This document shows, piece after piece, positions 16,041 to 25,073 of a stretch of 64,000 bases of DNA. Both the position numbers and the translations under genes were made by a program. The stretch spans positions 149,134-213,133 of the forward strand of contig JBBRYJ010000005.1 in assembly GCA_038237745.1 (NCBI GenBank), in the 5' to 3' direction. The notes below the pieces were generated by a model that saw only the letters and a program-made list of their open reading frames with translations, had not been told where the DNA came from and ran no database searches. Numbering within the stretch: position 1 is the stretch's first letter; every line of letters starts with the position of its first letter. The stretch is from DASQEH01 sp038237745. GTDB lineage: Bacteria; Actinomycetota; Actinomycetes; Propionibacteriales; Nocardioidaceae.

Positions 16041-16868
16041 ATGATCCACGGTCTCCGCTATGCGGCGAACTGCTCGCTGCTGTTCAAGGAGTCCCCACTG
16101 CTGGAGCGCTCGGCTGCGGCTCGCGAGGCCGGGTTCACGGCCGTGGAATTCTGGTGGCCGTGGCCCGAGCAGCCGGTGCCGTCCGACGAGGAGGTCGATG
16201 CGTTCGTGCGGTCGGTCGACGACGCGGGCGTCCAGCTGGTAGGACTGAACTTCTTCGCCGGCGACCTTGCCGGCCCGGACTGCGGTGTGCTCTCGATCCC
16301 CGAGCGTTCGTCGCAGTTCCGCGACAATCTCGATGTGGCTGTGGGGATCGGACGTGAGCTGGGCGTGGGGGCGTTCAACGCGCTGTTCGGCAACCGGGTC
16401 GACGGCGTCGCCCCCGACCAGCAGGACGAGCTGGGCGTGGCGAACCTCGTCCTTGCCGCCGAGGCCGCGGCCACGATCGATGCTCAAGTGCTCGTCGAAC
16501 CGGTGAGCGGTCCGAAGGCCTACCCCCTCCGGACGGCGTCGGACGTCGTCGGCATCCTCGAACGCGTCGAGTCCGCGGGGTCCCGCAACGTCGGGCTTCT
16601 CTGCGACATCTTCCATCTGGCCAGCAACGGCGACGACGTGGACGATGTCATCGACCGCTACGCCGCCCGTATTGCCCATGTGCAGATCGCCGACGCTCCG
16701 GGCAGAGGTGAGCCCGGGAGTGGGGAGCTCGGCCTCGACGTGTACCTGACCCGGCTCGAGTCAGCGGGGTACGACGGCTACGTCGCCCTGGAGTACAACC
16801 CCACCGAATCGACCACGAGCAGCCTGGACTGGCTCCCTCGTGACCGCCGGTCCGCCCATGCGGGCTGA
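16041..16868 (+). CDS. hyi: Hydroxypyruvate isomerase family protein
   Basis: A 275-residue TIM-barrel enzyme of the xylose isomerase-like group. It has YAANCSLLFKESPLLER at the start, the Glu-containing VEFWWPWP, a mid LVEPVSGPKAYPL, LLCDIFHLASNGDD, and the C-terminal GYVALEYNPT with a Glu metal ligand. Hyi interconverts hydroxypyruvate and tartronate semialdehyde. The order hyi-glxR-gcl-glxK is that of the glycerate pathway. ATG 16041 follows GGAAGTAGG; an upstream GTG at 16026 lacks a ribosome site. Confidence 0.88.
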   Translation: MIHGLRYAANCSLLFKESPLLERSAAAREAGFTAVEFWWPWPEQPVPSDEEVDAFVRSVDDAGVQLVGLNFFAGDLAGPDCGVLSIPERSSQFRDNLDVAVGIGRELGVGAFNALFGNRVDGVAPDQQDELGVANLVLAAEAAATIDAQVLVEPVSGPKAYPLRTASDVVGILERVESAGSRNVGLLCDIFHLASNGDDVDDVIDRYAARIAHVQIADAPGRGEPGSGELGLDVYLTRLESAGYDGYVALEYNPTESTTSSLDWLPRDRRSAHAG

Positions 16869-16890
16869 GCGTGACCTCGAAGGAGTACAG

Positions 16891-17775
16891 ATGACCTCCA
16901 TCGCTTTCATCGGGCTAGGCATCATGGGCGGGCCGATGGCCGCCAACCTGGTCGAAGCCGGCCACACCGTGACCGGCTACAACCCGCACCCCGAGCCTGT
17001 CGAACGTCTCGTCGAGGCTGGCGGCAAGGGCGCCGACAGTATCGCCGAGGCGGTTGCCGGCGCCGACGTCGTCATCACGATGGTGCCGGACTCGCCGGAC
17101 GTCGAGGCGCTCGCGCTGGGCGACGGCGGCATCTACGACTCGGTCGCGGAGGGGACGATCCACATCGACATGAGCTCCATCTCACCCACCGTCTCGGCCG
17201 CCCTAGCGGCCTCGGGTGCGGAGCGCTCCATCCGGGTGATGGACGCCCCGGTGAGCGGCGGACAGGCAGGCGCCGAGGAGGGGAGCCTGTCGGTCATGGT
17301 CGGTGGTGACCGAGCGGACTTCGACGAGGTCAAGCCGATCCTCGACGCCGTCGGGACGACCGTCGTTTATTGCGGCCCGGCCGGCTCGGGGCAGACGGTC
17401 AAGGCGGCCAACCAGCTGATCGTGGCCGGGACCATCGAGCTCGTGGCGGAAGCGATCGTCTTCCTCGAGGCGTACGGCGTCGACACCGCCGCCGCCGTCG
17501 AGGTCCTTGCAGGCGGACTGGCCGGCAACCGCATCCTCGACCGTAAGGCAGCGAACATGCTGAAGCGAGAGTTCGAGCCTGGCTTCCGCGTCGACCTGCA
17601 TCACAAGGACATGGGCATCGTGACGACGGCTGCTCGCGACAAGGGCGTGGTGATCCCACTGGGAGCTGCCGTCGCCCAGCTCATCGCGTCACTGCGGGCG
17701 CAGGGTCACGGTGACCTCGACCACTCGGCGCTGCTCAAGGTGGTCGAGCAGCTCTCCGGCCGCGCTGCCGACTGA
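16891..17775 (+). CDS. glxR: 2-hydroxy-3-oxopropionate (tartronate semialdehyde) reductase
   Basis: A 294-residue beta-hydroxyacid dehydrogenase that reduces tartronate semialdehyde to D-glycerate. The N-terminal Rossmann motif is FIGLGIMGGPMAANLVEAGH; the substrate motif is DAPVSGGQAGAEEGSLSVM; the catalytic Lys lies in GSGQTVKAANQ. Residues 180-294 form the helical C-terminal domain with KDMGI. ATG has AAGGAG 5 nt upstream. Located between hyi and gcl, whose products feed it. Confidence 0.93.
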   Translation: MTSIAFIGLGIMGGPMAANLVEAGHTVTGYNPHPEPVERLVEAGGKGADSIAEAVAGADVVITMVPDSPDVEALALGDGGIYDSVAEGTIHIDMSSISPTVSAALAASGAERSIRVMDAPVSGGQAGAEEGSLSVMVGGDRADFDEVKPILDAVGTTVVYCGPAGSGQTVKAANQLIVAGTIELVAEAIVFLEAYGVDTAAAVEVLAGGLAGNRILDRKAANMLKREFEPGFRVDLHHKDMGIVTTAARDKGVVIPLGAAVAQLIASLRAQGHGDLDHSALLKVVEQLSGRAAD

Positions 17776-17812
17776 CGCCGCCGACCCCACCTCACGTGAC
17801 GGGAGAATCCCG

Positions 17813-19588
17813 ATGCCTCGCATGACCGCCGCCGACGCCGCCGTCAAGATCCTCGAGCTCGAGGGCGCAACGCAGACCTTCGGCCTGCCAGGCGCCGCGA
17901 TCAACCCCCTCTACGCCGCGATGCGCCGCCACGGTGGCATCCGGCACGTGCTCGCTCGCCATGTCGAGGGGGCTTCGCACATGGCCGAGGGCTACACCCG
18001 GGCCGTCGTCGGCAACATCGGCGTGTGCGTCGGTACGTCCGGGCCGGCCGGCACCGACATGATCACCGGCCTCTACTCGGCCTGGGGCGACTCGATCCCA
18101 ATCCTGGCCATCACCGGACAGGCCCCCGTCGCCAAGCTGGCGAAGGAGGACTTCCAGGCCGTGGACATCGCCTCGATCGCCGCCCCTGTCACGAAGTGGG
18201 CGACTACGGTCCTGGAGGCGGCGCAAGTGCCCGGCGCCTTCCAACAGGCGTTCCACCTCATGCGGTCGGGCCGACCCGGGCCGGTCCTGCTCGACCTCCC
18301 TCTCGACGTTCAGATGACGGAGATCGACTTCGACCCCGACACCTACGAGCCGCTCCCCATCTACAAGCCGGCCGCCACCCGCGCTCAGGTGGAGAAGACC
18401 CTCGACATGCTCTCCGCGTCGGAGAGGCCGCTCATCGTGGCCGGGGGCGGCATCGTCAACGCGGGTGCGTCCGACCTCCTGGTGGAGTTCGCCGAGCTGA
18501 CCGGCGTACCAGTGGTCCCGACCCTGATGGGCTGGGGCACGATCCCGGACGACCACCCGCTCATGGTCGGAATGGTGGGACTGCAGACCTCGCACCGCTA
18601 CGGCAACGCCACGATGCTCGAGGCCGACTTCGTGCTCGGCATCGGCAACCGCTGGGCGAACCGTCATACCGGTGGGCTCGACGTCTACCGTGGGGACCGC
18701 ACGTTCGTGCACGTCGACATCGAGCCGACCCAGATCGGCCGTGTCTTCGCCCCCGACTACTCCTTCGTCTCCGATGCCCACGCCGCCCTCGAGCTCTTCG
18801 TCTCGGTGGCGCGGGAGCGCAAGGAGCAGCACCGGCTCAGTGCCTTCGACGTATGGGTCAAGGAATGCGCCCAGCGCAAGCACACCCTTCAACGCCGCAC
18901 CCACTTCGACGACTCGCCGATCAAGCCGCAGCGCGTGTACGAGGAGATGAACCGCGCGTTCGACCGCGAGACCCGCTACGTGAGCACGATCGGTCTGTCA
19001 CAGATCGCGGGCGCGCAGTTCCTGCATGTCTACAAGCCGAGGCACTGGATCAACTGCGGACAGGCCGGACCGCTCGGATGGACGGCACCTGCTGCCCTCG
19101 GAGTGTGCGTCGCCGACCCGGACTCCACCGTCGTGGCGCTCAGCGGCGACTACGACTTCCAATTCATGATCGAGGAGCTGGCGGTCGGGGCGCAGTTCCA
19201 GATCCCGTACATCCATGTGGTGGTGAACAACGCTTACCTTGGCCTGATCCGACAGTCCCAGCGGGGCTTCGAGATGGACTTCCAGGTATCACTGTCCTTT
19301 GAGAACCTCAACACCCCTGAGCTCGGTGCGTACGGCGTCGACCATGTGAAGGTTGCCGAGGGCCTCGGCTGCAAGGCGCTCAGGGTCCTCGATGCGGACC
19401 GGATACTGCCAGCGCTGGAGGAGGCCAAGGAGCTCCTTGAGGAGTTCCACGTGCCGGTCGTGGTCGAGGTGATCCTGGAGCGAGTCACCAACATCTCGAT
19501 GGGCACCGAGCTCGACAACGTCACGGAGTTCGAGGACCTTGCGATCAGCGGGGACGACGCGCCCACCGCCATCGCCATGCTGGACTGA
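17813..19588 (+). CDS. gcl: Glyoxylate carboligase (tartronate-semialdehyde synthase)
   Basis: A 591-residue ThDP enzyme joining two glyoxylates into tartronate semialdehyde and CO2. It shows the three thiamine-enzyme domains: N-terminal pyrimidine-binding (FGLPGAAINPLYAAM), a central domain with FAD-type folds, and the C-terminal ThDP site SGDYDFQFMIEELAVGAQ with NNAYLGLI. The N-terminal RHVEGASHMAEGY has Val where most ThDP enzymes have the catalytic Glu, which is the known mark of glyoxylate carboligase rather than acetolactate synthase. The stop is 4 bases before glxK. Confidence 0.95.
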   Translation: MPRMTAADAAVKILELEGATQTFGLPGAAINPLYAAMRRHGGIRHVLARHVEGASHMAEGYTRAVVGNIGVCVGTSGPAGTDMITGLYSAWGDSIPILAITGQAPVAKLAKEDFQAVDIASIAAPVTKWATTVLEAAQVPGAFQQAFHLMRSGRPGPVLLDLPLDVQMTEIDFDPDTYEPLPIYKPAATRAQVEKTLDMLSASERPLIVAGGGIVNAGASDLLVEFAELTGVPVVPTLMGWGTIPDDHPLMVGMVGLQTSHRYGNATMLEADFVLGIGNRWANRHTGGLDVYRGDRTFVHVDIEPTQIGRVFAPDYSFVSDAHAALELFVSVARERKEQHRLSAFDVWVKECAQRKHTLQRRTHFDDSPIKPQRVYEEMNRAFDRETRYVSTIGLSQIAGAQFLHVYKPRHWINCGQAGPLGWTAPAALGVCVADPDSTVVALSGDYDFQFMIEELAVGAQFQIPYIHVVVNNAYLGLIRQSQRGFEMDFQVSLSFENLNTPELGAYGVDHVKVAEGLGCKALRVLDADRILPALEEAKELLEEFHVPVVVEVILERVTNISMGTELDNVTEFEDLAISGDDAPTAIAMLD

Positions 19589-19592
19589 GCCG

Positions 19593-20714
19593 GTGCGAGT
19601 CGTCGTCGCTCCGGACAAGTTCAAGGGGTGCCTGACCGCCCTCCAGGTGGCGAAGGCGGTGGCAACGGGACTTGCCCGAGACCGCGACGATGTTCGCACG
19701 CAGCTCATCCCGGTCGCGGACGGTGGGGACGGGACGGTCGAGGCGGCGCTCTCGGTAGGTTTCGAGCCGGTCAGCGTCGACGCGGTCGGGCCGACCGGCG
19801 AGCCCATCGTGGCGACGTATGCGCGGGACGCCACCCGGGCGGTCGTCGAGCTGGCGGACGTGGTGGGGCTCGACCGTCTTCCACGGGGCCGGCTCGACCC
19901 ACTCGGTGCCTCGACGTACGGGCTCGGGCTGGTGTTGCGTGATGCGCTGAGCAGCGACGGTGTCAGGGAGGTCGTGCTCGGGGTCGGAGGCAGTGCGTCG
20001 ACGGACGGCGGCGCCGGCATGGTCCAGGGGCTCGGAGCACGCGTCGCAGACGCGGCCGGTGACGAGATTGGCCGCGGCGGGGGGACTCTGTACACGGTGA
20101 GCTCGATCGACACGACGGCAGTGATCTCGCTCGTCGGGTCGACGCAGGTGGTGGTCGCCAGCGACGTGGCCAACCCGCTGCTGGGACCGGAGGGCGCTGC
20201 GGCCGTGTTCGGGCCGCAGAAGGGCGCGTCGCCCGACGACGTCGCCCGCCTCGAGGCAGGCCTCGCTGCCTGGGCCCGGGTCGCCTCCGAGGTCACAGGT
20301 CGCAACATGGCCGGACGGCCGGGTTCGGGCGCGGCGGGTGGCACCGGCTTCGCGGCCCTGGCCCTGCTCGGGGCGCAGATCCGGCCGGGGATCGAGCTCG
20401 TGCTGGAGCTGCTCGACTTCGAGAAGGCCCTCGACGACGCCGACCTGGTGGTGACGGGCGAGGGGTCACTCGATGAGCAGTCGCTGTCCGGCAAAGCCCC
20501 GGTGGGCGTGGCGCGAGCGGCGGCCTCTCGCGGCGTACCCGTGGTCGCCGTCGCCGGCCGATCGCAGCTGAGCGCACAGCAGCTCGCTTCGGCCGGGATA
20601 TCCGCCGCCTTTCCGCTGTCGGACATCGAGCCGGACGCCGATCGCAGCATGGCCAATGCCGCCGCGCTGCTCGAGCGGACAGGCGAGCGGATCGCGCGAG
20701 AGTGGCACCGGTGA
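19593..20714 (+). CDS. glxK: Glycerate kinase
   Basis: A 373-residue kinase of the GarK/GlxK type that phosphorylates D-glycerate, sending purine-derived carbon to glycolysis. It begins APDKFKGCLTALQVA, has VADGGDGTVEA near 40-50, and a second nucleotide-site stretch GGSASTDGGAGMVQGLG near 130, followed by VVTGEGSLDEQSLSGKAP near 285. The GTG start lies 4 bases after the gcl stop, and its own TGA overlaps the allB GTG as GTGA. Confidence 0.93.
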   Translation: MRVVVAPDKFKGCLTALQVAKAVATGLARDRDDVRTQLIPVADGGDGTVEAALSVGFEPVSVDAVGPTGEPIVATYARDATRAVVELADVVGLDRLPRGRLDPLGASTYGLGLVLRDALSSDGVREVVLGVGGSASTDGGAGMVQGLGARVADAAGDEIGRGGGTLYTVSSIDTTAVISLVGSTQVVVASDVANPLLGPEGAAAVFGPQKGASPDDVARLEAGLAAWARVASEVTGRNMAGRPGSGAAGGTGFAALALLGAQIRPGIELVLELLDFEKALDDADLVVTGEGSLDEQSLSGKAPVGVARAAASRGVPVVAVAGRSQLSAQQLASAGISAAFPLSDIEPDADRSMANAAALLERTGERIAREWHR

Positions 20715-22060
20715 ACAGGCGCTACGACCTCGTGGTTCGCGGCGCGCGGGTGCTGGTCGACGGTGCGTTCCGCCCCTGCAGTGTCGCCGTCGCAGGCGGA
20801 GAGGTGGTGGCCCTCGACGCCCTCGACGCAGCAGTGGCGGCGGTCGAGGTGGTCGAGCTCGCGGCGGACGAGGTCCTCCTCCCCGGCCTCGTCGACACGC
20901 ACGTCCACGTGAACGAGCCCGGCCGTACCGAGTGGGAGGGCTTCGCGAGCGCCACCAAGGCGGCCGCCGCAGGTGGTGTCACCACGCTGCTCGACATGCC
21001 GCTCAACTCCATCCCCCCGACGACCGACGTCGCCGCCCTGGAGACGAAGCGTGCGTCGACCCAAGGCCAGTGCGCCGTCGACGTCGGGTTCTGGGGCGGG
21101 GCCGTGCCGTCCAGCCTCGGGACCTTGCGTGAGATGCACGAGGCAGGCGTCTACGGCTTCAAGTGCTTCGTCCTGGACTCTGGCGCTCCTGAGTTCCCGC
21201 CGCTGACGCATATTCAGGTCGAGGAGGCGATGTGCGAGGTGGCCCAGTTCGACGGGCTGCTGGCCGTGCATGCCGAGGACGCCGCCGTCATCGACTCACG
21301 CCGTGTACCGCACACCGTCCACTACCGCGAGTTCCTCGATTCCCGGCCACCGGAGGCGGAGACGGTGGCCGTCGACGCAGTCATCGAAGCCGCACGCCGG
21401 AGCGGGGCGCGAGCCCACATCGTGCATCTGTCGAGCGCCCGGGCCGTACCCGCTCTGGCCTCCGCCCGAGCGGAGGGGGTCGCGATCACCGTGGAGACGT
21501 GCCCGCACTACCTGACCCTGACGGCCGAGGAGATCGCAGACGGGCAGACCCAGTACAAGTGCTGCCCACCCATCCGTGACTCCGTGAACCAGGACCTGCT
21601 CTGGGAGGCGCTGGCCGCCGGCCACATCGACTTCGTCGTCTCCGACCACTCGCCGTCGACGCCCGACCTCAAGATGCTCGACGAGGGCGACTTCGGGGCG
21701 GCCTGGGGAGGGGTGTCGTCGCTCCAGCTCGGTCTTCCGCTCGTGTGGACCGAGGCCCGCAGGCGTGGCCTCGACCTCGCCACGGTCGTCGGCTGGATGT
21801 CGGCGCGGCCCGCGGACATCGTCGGGGTCCACCGCAAGGGCCGCATCACCGTGGGCAGCGACGCGGACCTCGTCGTCTTCGCTCCTGACGACACCTTCAC
21901 CGTAGACCCCGAGACACTGCACCACCGCCACACCATCACGCCGTACACCGGCCGTGAGCTCACGGGCGTCGTTCGCACCACCTACCTCCGCGGCAGGAGC
22001 GCCCTGCAGCCGGTGCCGCAGGGGACGTTGAAGAGGACTGGAGGACCGCGACATGGATGA
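20711..22060 (+). CDS. allB: Allantoinase
   Basis: A 449-residue cyclic amidohydrolase that opens allantoin to allantoate. The binuclear metal site is seen as DTHVHVNEPGRTEWEGF (residues about 60-76), the Lys of GFKCF that is carboxylated in the family, AVHAED, HIVHLSSA and SDHSPSTPDL with the catalytic Asp. It resembles dihydropyrimidinase and hydantoinase, but neighbouring alc fixes the role. It overlaps glxK by 4 bases and alc by 8 bases. Confidence 0.92.
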   Translation: MNRRYDLVVRGARVLVDGAFRPCSVAVAGGEVVALDALDAAVAAVEVVELAADEVLLPGLVDTHVHVNEPGRTEWEGFASATKAAAAGGVTTLLDMPLNSIPPTTDVAALETKRASTQGQCAVDVGFWGGAVPSSLGTLREMHEAGVYGFKCFVLDSGAPEFPPLTHIQVEEAMCEVAQFDGLLAVHAEDAAVIDSRRVPHTVHYREFLDSRPPEAETVAVDAVIEAARRSGARAHIVHLSSARAVPALASARAEGVAITVETCPHYLTLTAEEIADGQTQYKCCPPIRDSVNQDLLWEALAAGHIDFVVSDHSPSTPDLKMLDEGDFGAAWGGVSSLQLGLPLVWTEARRRGLDLATVVGWMSARPADIVGVHRKGRITVGSDADLVVFAPDDTFTVDPETLHHRHTITPYTGRELTGVVRTTYLRGRSALQPVPQGTLKRTGGPRHG

Positions 22061-23093
22061 CTTCACCCAGCTGACCGATCTCGCCTCTCGGACGCTCGGC
22101 GGGAGCGTGGTGAGTGCCAACGACGAGCTCTTCGCCCAGCGCGAGAACCTGGTCAAGCCCGAGGCGGCGACGTTCTCCGCCGCGGACTTCGGACATAAGG
22201 GGAAGGTCTACGACGGGTGGGAGACCCGTCGCAGGCGTGAGCCCGGCCACGACTGGGCGATCGTGCGCCTCGGGGCTGCCGGGATCGTACGCGGTGTGGT
22301 CGTCGACACGGCCTGGTTCAAGGGCAACTATCCGCCGGAGATCTCTGTGGAAGCCGCGTCGGTCGAGGCGTACCCGTCTCCCGGCGAGCTGCTCGAGGCC
22401 GAGTGGTTCACCCTTGTCGGAAGGACGGCCTGTCATGGTGACAGCGCCAACGAGTATCGCGTGGACGATCCCGGTCGCTGGACCCACGTAAGACTGTCGA
22501 TCTACCCCGACGGTGGTGTGGCGCGATTGCGGGTGCACGGCGAAGTGGTGCTCGATCCTCGCTTCCTCGGTGGGACCGTCGATCTGGCCGCTGCGGAGAA
22601 CGGTGGGCGCCTGCTTGATACGTCGGACGCCTTCTACTCCTCGCCGGCGAACCTGATCCTGCCGGGCCGGGCCCGCATCATGGGGGAGGGCTGGGAGAAC
22701 GCGCGCAGACGCGGCGAGGGCAACGACTTCGCAACCTTCCGGCTCGCCGTCAAGGGGTTGATTCGTGACGTCGAGGTGGACACGTCGTACTTCGTCGGTA
22801 ACGCGCCCGGCGAGGTACGGGTCAGCGCTGCGGACGACACGGCGGGGCCGGTCGAAGACTCGGCCGCCTGGTGGGACGTGGTGCCCCGCACGCGCGTGCA
22901 GCCCGATACGCGTCACCGCTTCCTGGTCGCCGACCGTACTCCGGCGACCCATCTGCGGCTCGACGTCTACCCCGACGGCGGGTTGACCCGGCTGCGGTGC
23001 AACGGAGAGGTCGACGCCGAGGCCCTCGCGACCCTGCGGCAGCGCTTCTGGGAGACAATCCCTGCCTCGCACCGAGCCGCCATCGCCCGCTGA
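22053..23093 (+). CDS. alc: Allantoicase
   Basis: A 346-residue enzyme that hydrolyses allantoate to S-ureidoglycolate and urea. The two internal jelly-roll repeats of the family are visible: GKVYDGWETRRRREPGHDW with VVVDTAWFKGNYP, and IMGEGWENARRRGEGNDF with VEVDTSYFVGNAP. The ATG lies 8 bases inside allB. It is the last gene of the operon. The next pathway enzyme, ureidoglycolate lyase, is not found in this window. Confidence 0.94.
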   Translation: MDDFTQLTDLASRTLGGSVVSANDELFAQRENLVKPEAATFSAADFGHKGKVYDGWETRRRREPGHDWAIVRLGAAGIVRGVVVDTAWFKGNYPPEISVEAASVEAYPSPGELLEAEWFTLVGRTACHGDSANEYRVDDPGRWTHVRLSIYPDGGVARLRVHGEVVLDPRFLGGTVDLAAAENGGRLLDTSDAFYSSPANLILPGRARIMGEGWENARRRGEGNDFATFRLAVKGLIRDVEVDTSYFVGNAPGEVRVSAADDTAGPVEDSAAWWDVVPRTRVQPDTRHRFLVADRTPATHLRLDVYPDGGLTRLRCNGEVDAEALATLRQRFWETIPASHRAAIAR

Positions 23094-23142
23094 GCGGGGG
23101 TGGGACTCGCACACGGGCGAAGGGTCGGGAAGGATGGCGTCC

Positions 23143-23652
23143 GTGACCCAGCCCGGACAGAGACGTCTTGTGCTGATGCGCCACGGCAAGGCGGAGCCAT
23201 CGGCGTCTGATGACCTTGCGCGGGAGCTCACCGAGCGTGGCCGAAGGGACTCTCGCACCGCCGGAGAGCAGCTGGCCCGCGAACAACTCACGCCCGACTT
23301 CATCCTGGTGTCGTCGGCCGCGCGGGCGCGCTCGACCGTCTCAGAGGTCTGTGCCGGCCTCGACGAGAGCCCGGCCCCCGAGATCCGCGTCCTCGAGTCG
23401 CTCTACGAGGCCGACGCGTACGACGTCATCGCCGCCTGCGTGGCCGAGATTCCTGCCGCGGCTGTGACGGCTCTCGTCGTCGGGCACAACCCGACGATCG
23501 CGGGTACTGCCGATCTGCTACAGCCCGAGTCCGGACGAGGCAGCCTGTCCTTCCCCACCGCCGCCTTCGCGGTGCTGTCGGTCGAGTCACCGTGGGCTGA
23601 GCTGGAACCGGGCAAAGGGCTGCTGCTTCACCACCACACGCCGCGCGGCTGA
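23143..23652 (+). CDS. SixA-like histidine phosphatase
   Basis: A 169-residue protein of the histidine phosphatase superfamily. The catalytic His is in VLMRHGKAEPS, and the second His is in LVVGHNPTIAG near residue 115. SixA acts on phosphohistidine of signalling proteins in E. coli; many actinobacterial homologues have unknown targets. GTG 23143 has GGGAAGG 9 nt upstream, whereas ATG 23134 directly abuts that site. It follows the purine operon but has no evident link to it. Confidence 0.8.
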   Translation: MTQPGQRRLVLMRHGKAEPSASDDLARELTERGRRDSRTAGEQLAREQLTPDFILVSSAARARSTVSEVCAGLDESPAPEIRVLESLYEADAYDVIAACVAEIPAAAVTALVVGHNPTIAGTADLLQPESGRGSLSFPTAAFAVLSVESPWAELEPGKGLLLHHHTPRG

Positions 23653-23849
23653 CCGCATCGACCGCACCTCCCGTCGTCCTCACAAGGTCGAGTGCCACGA
23701 GTCGGACATCCAGGGATCGGTTCGCGGGCCCGGGAGCAAGCCAGTGTCACAACTCCGTGGGGCCTCGAGTCTGCGCTGCACCCGCGCACCTCGTGCGACG
23801 ATTCGCAATCAGCACACGACCGCCGCGAACAGGGCTGCAGTGCGAGGTG

Positions 23850-25061
23850 TCACACCAGGTCGGGACGTGGGGTCTGCACCCCGTGACTGGCGTCGTCGGC
23901 CTCCAGGTCTTCCCTGCTGATGCCCAGCAGGTATACGATCGCGTCGAGGTACGGCACGTTGAGGGCCGTATCCGCGGCCTCTCTGACGAGTGGCTTGGCG
24001 TTGAAGGCGATTCCAAGGCCGGCAGCGGCAAGCATGTCGAGGTCGTTCGCGCCGTCGCCGATGGCGATCGTACGGTCCAGGGTCACCTTGGAGTCGGCCG
24101 CGAAGTCCCGGAGGGCGGCCGCCTTACCTGCCCGGTCGACGACCGGCCCTACGATCCGGCCGGTAAGCCGCCCGCCGGCCACCTCCAAGACGTTGGCGCG
24201 CGAGTAGTGGATTCCCAGATCTGCGCTGAGCCGGTCCGTGAGATCGGTGAAGCCGCCGCTCACGATGCCGAACCGGTAGCCGAGGCGCTTCAGTGTGCGG
24301 ACCAGGGTACGAGCGCCCGGGGCGAGCTCCATGGCGTCGTACACCTCCTCGAGCACAGGCGTCTCGAGGCCAGCCAGCAGAGCGACGCGCTGCCGCAGCG
24401 ATTCCTCGAACTCGAGCTCGCCGCGCATAGCGAGCTCCGTGATCGCCGCCACCTCGGCCCCCACACCGCAGCGGTCCGCCAACATGTCGATCGCCTCGCC
24501 CTGGACCAGGGTGGAGTCGACGTCCATCACGATGAGGCGTCGGCCGTGCCGCAGCAGGCCCATTCTCTGCACTGCGACGTCGACCCGCTGCTGAGCGGCC
24601 TCCCGCGCGAGCACCTCTCGTAGTGCGTCGATCCTGGTGCCGGACACCTCGAACTCGATTGCGGTGACCGGGTACGGCGCCATCCTGACGATTCGGTCGA
24701 TGTTCGCGCCGGTGTCGGCGATGCGGCCTGTGATCGCTGCGACAGCGGCCGGCGTGAGCTGTCGCCCGAGAAGCGTGACGTGAGCCCGGTCCGAGCCGCG
24801 ACGGCCGGTGTCACCAGTGCCCGTGAGGATCTCGACTTCCATCTCCAGTGCCTCGGCTGTACGCTGCACGGCGGCGAACAGGGCCGCGGAGTCGCGGGGG
24901 GGTGCGGTCACGAGAATGCCCAGCACCAGCCTTCCCCGGAGCACGAGCTGCTCGATGTCGAGCACGTAGACCCGGTACGCCGCGAGCGTGCTGAACATCG
25001 CGGCCGTGACACCGGGGCGGTCCTTGCCCACCACGGTGAGCAGGAGCGTTGCGTCGTCCAT
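23850..25061 (-). CDS. serB: Phosphoserine phosphatase with N-terminal ACT domains
   Basis: A 403-residue HAD-family enzyme that makes L-serine from phosphoserine. Residues about 5-75 and 95-170 look like two ACT domains (LLTVVGKDRPGVTAAMFSTL first), as in mycobacterial SerB2, where they sense serine. The HAD motifs are MDVDSTLVQGEAID near 195, GIVSGGFTDL, Lys-containing AGKAAALRDF and IGDGANDLDMLAAAGLG. A TAGCGT box lies 9 nt before the ATG, suggesting a very short leader. It converges with sixA. Confidence 0.93.
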   Translation of the reverse strand: MDDATLLLTVVGKDRPGVTAAMFSTLAAYRVYVLDIEQLVLRGRLVLGILVTAPPRDSAALFAAVQRTAEALEMEVEILTGTGDTGRRGSDRAHVTLLGRQLTPAAVAAITGRIADTGANIDRIVRMAPYPVTAIEFEVSGTRIDALREVLAREAAQQRVDVAVQRMGLLRHGRRLIVMDVDSTLVQGEAIDMLADRCGVGAEVAAITELAMRGELEFEESLRQRVALLAGLETPVLEEVYDAMELAPGARTLVRTLKRLGYRFGIVSGGFTDLTDRLSADLGIHYSRANVLEVAGGRLTGRIVGPVVDRAGKAAALRDFAADSKVTLDRTIAIGDGANDLDMLAAAGLGIAFNAKPLVREAADTALNVPYLDAIVYLLGISREDLEADDASHGVQTPRPDLV

Positions 25062-25073
25062 CAGGGCTTCACG

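Noticed and set aside
17813..19588. Acetolactate synthase
   Set aside because: Val replaces the ThDP-activating Glu in the RHVEGASHMAEGY motif and the neighbours are hyi, glxR and glxK, both pointing to glyoxylate carboligase.
23653..23849. Small ORFs between sixA and serB
   Set aside because: They are Arg-rich, have no ribosome sites and lie between converging genes; only weak hairpins such as CGCAC-CTC-GTGCG are visible.
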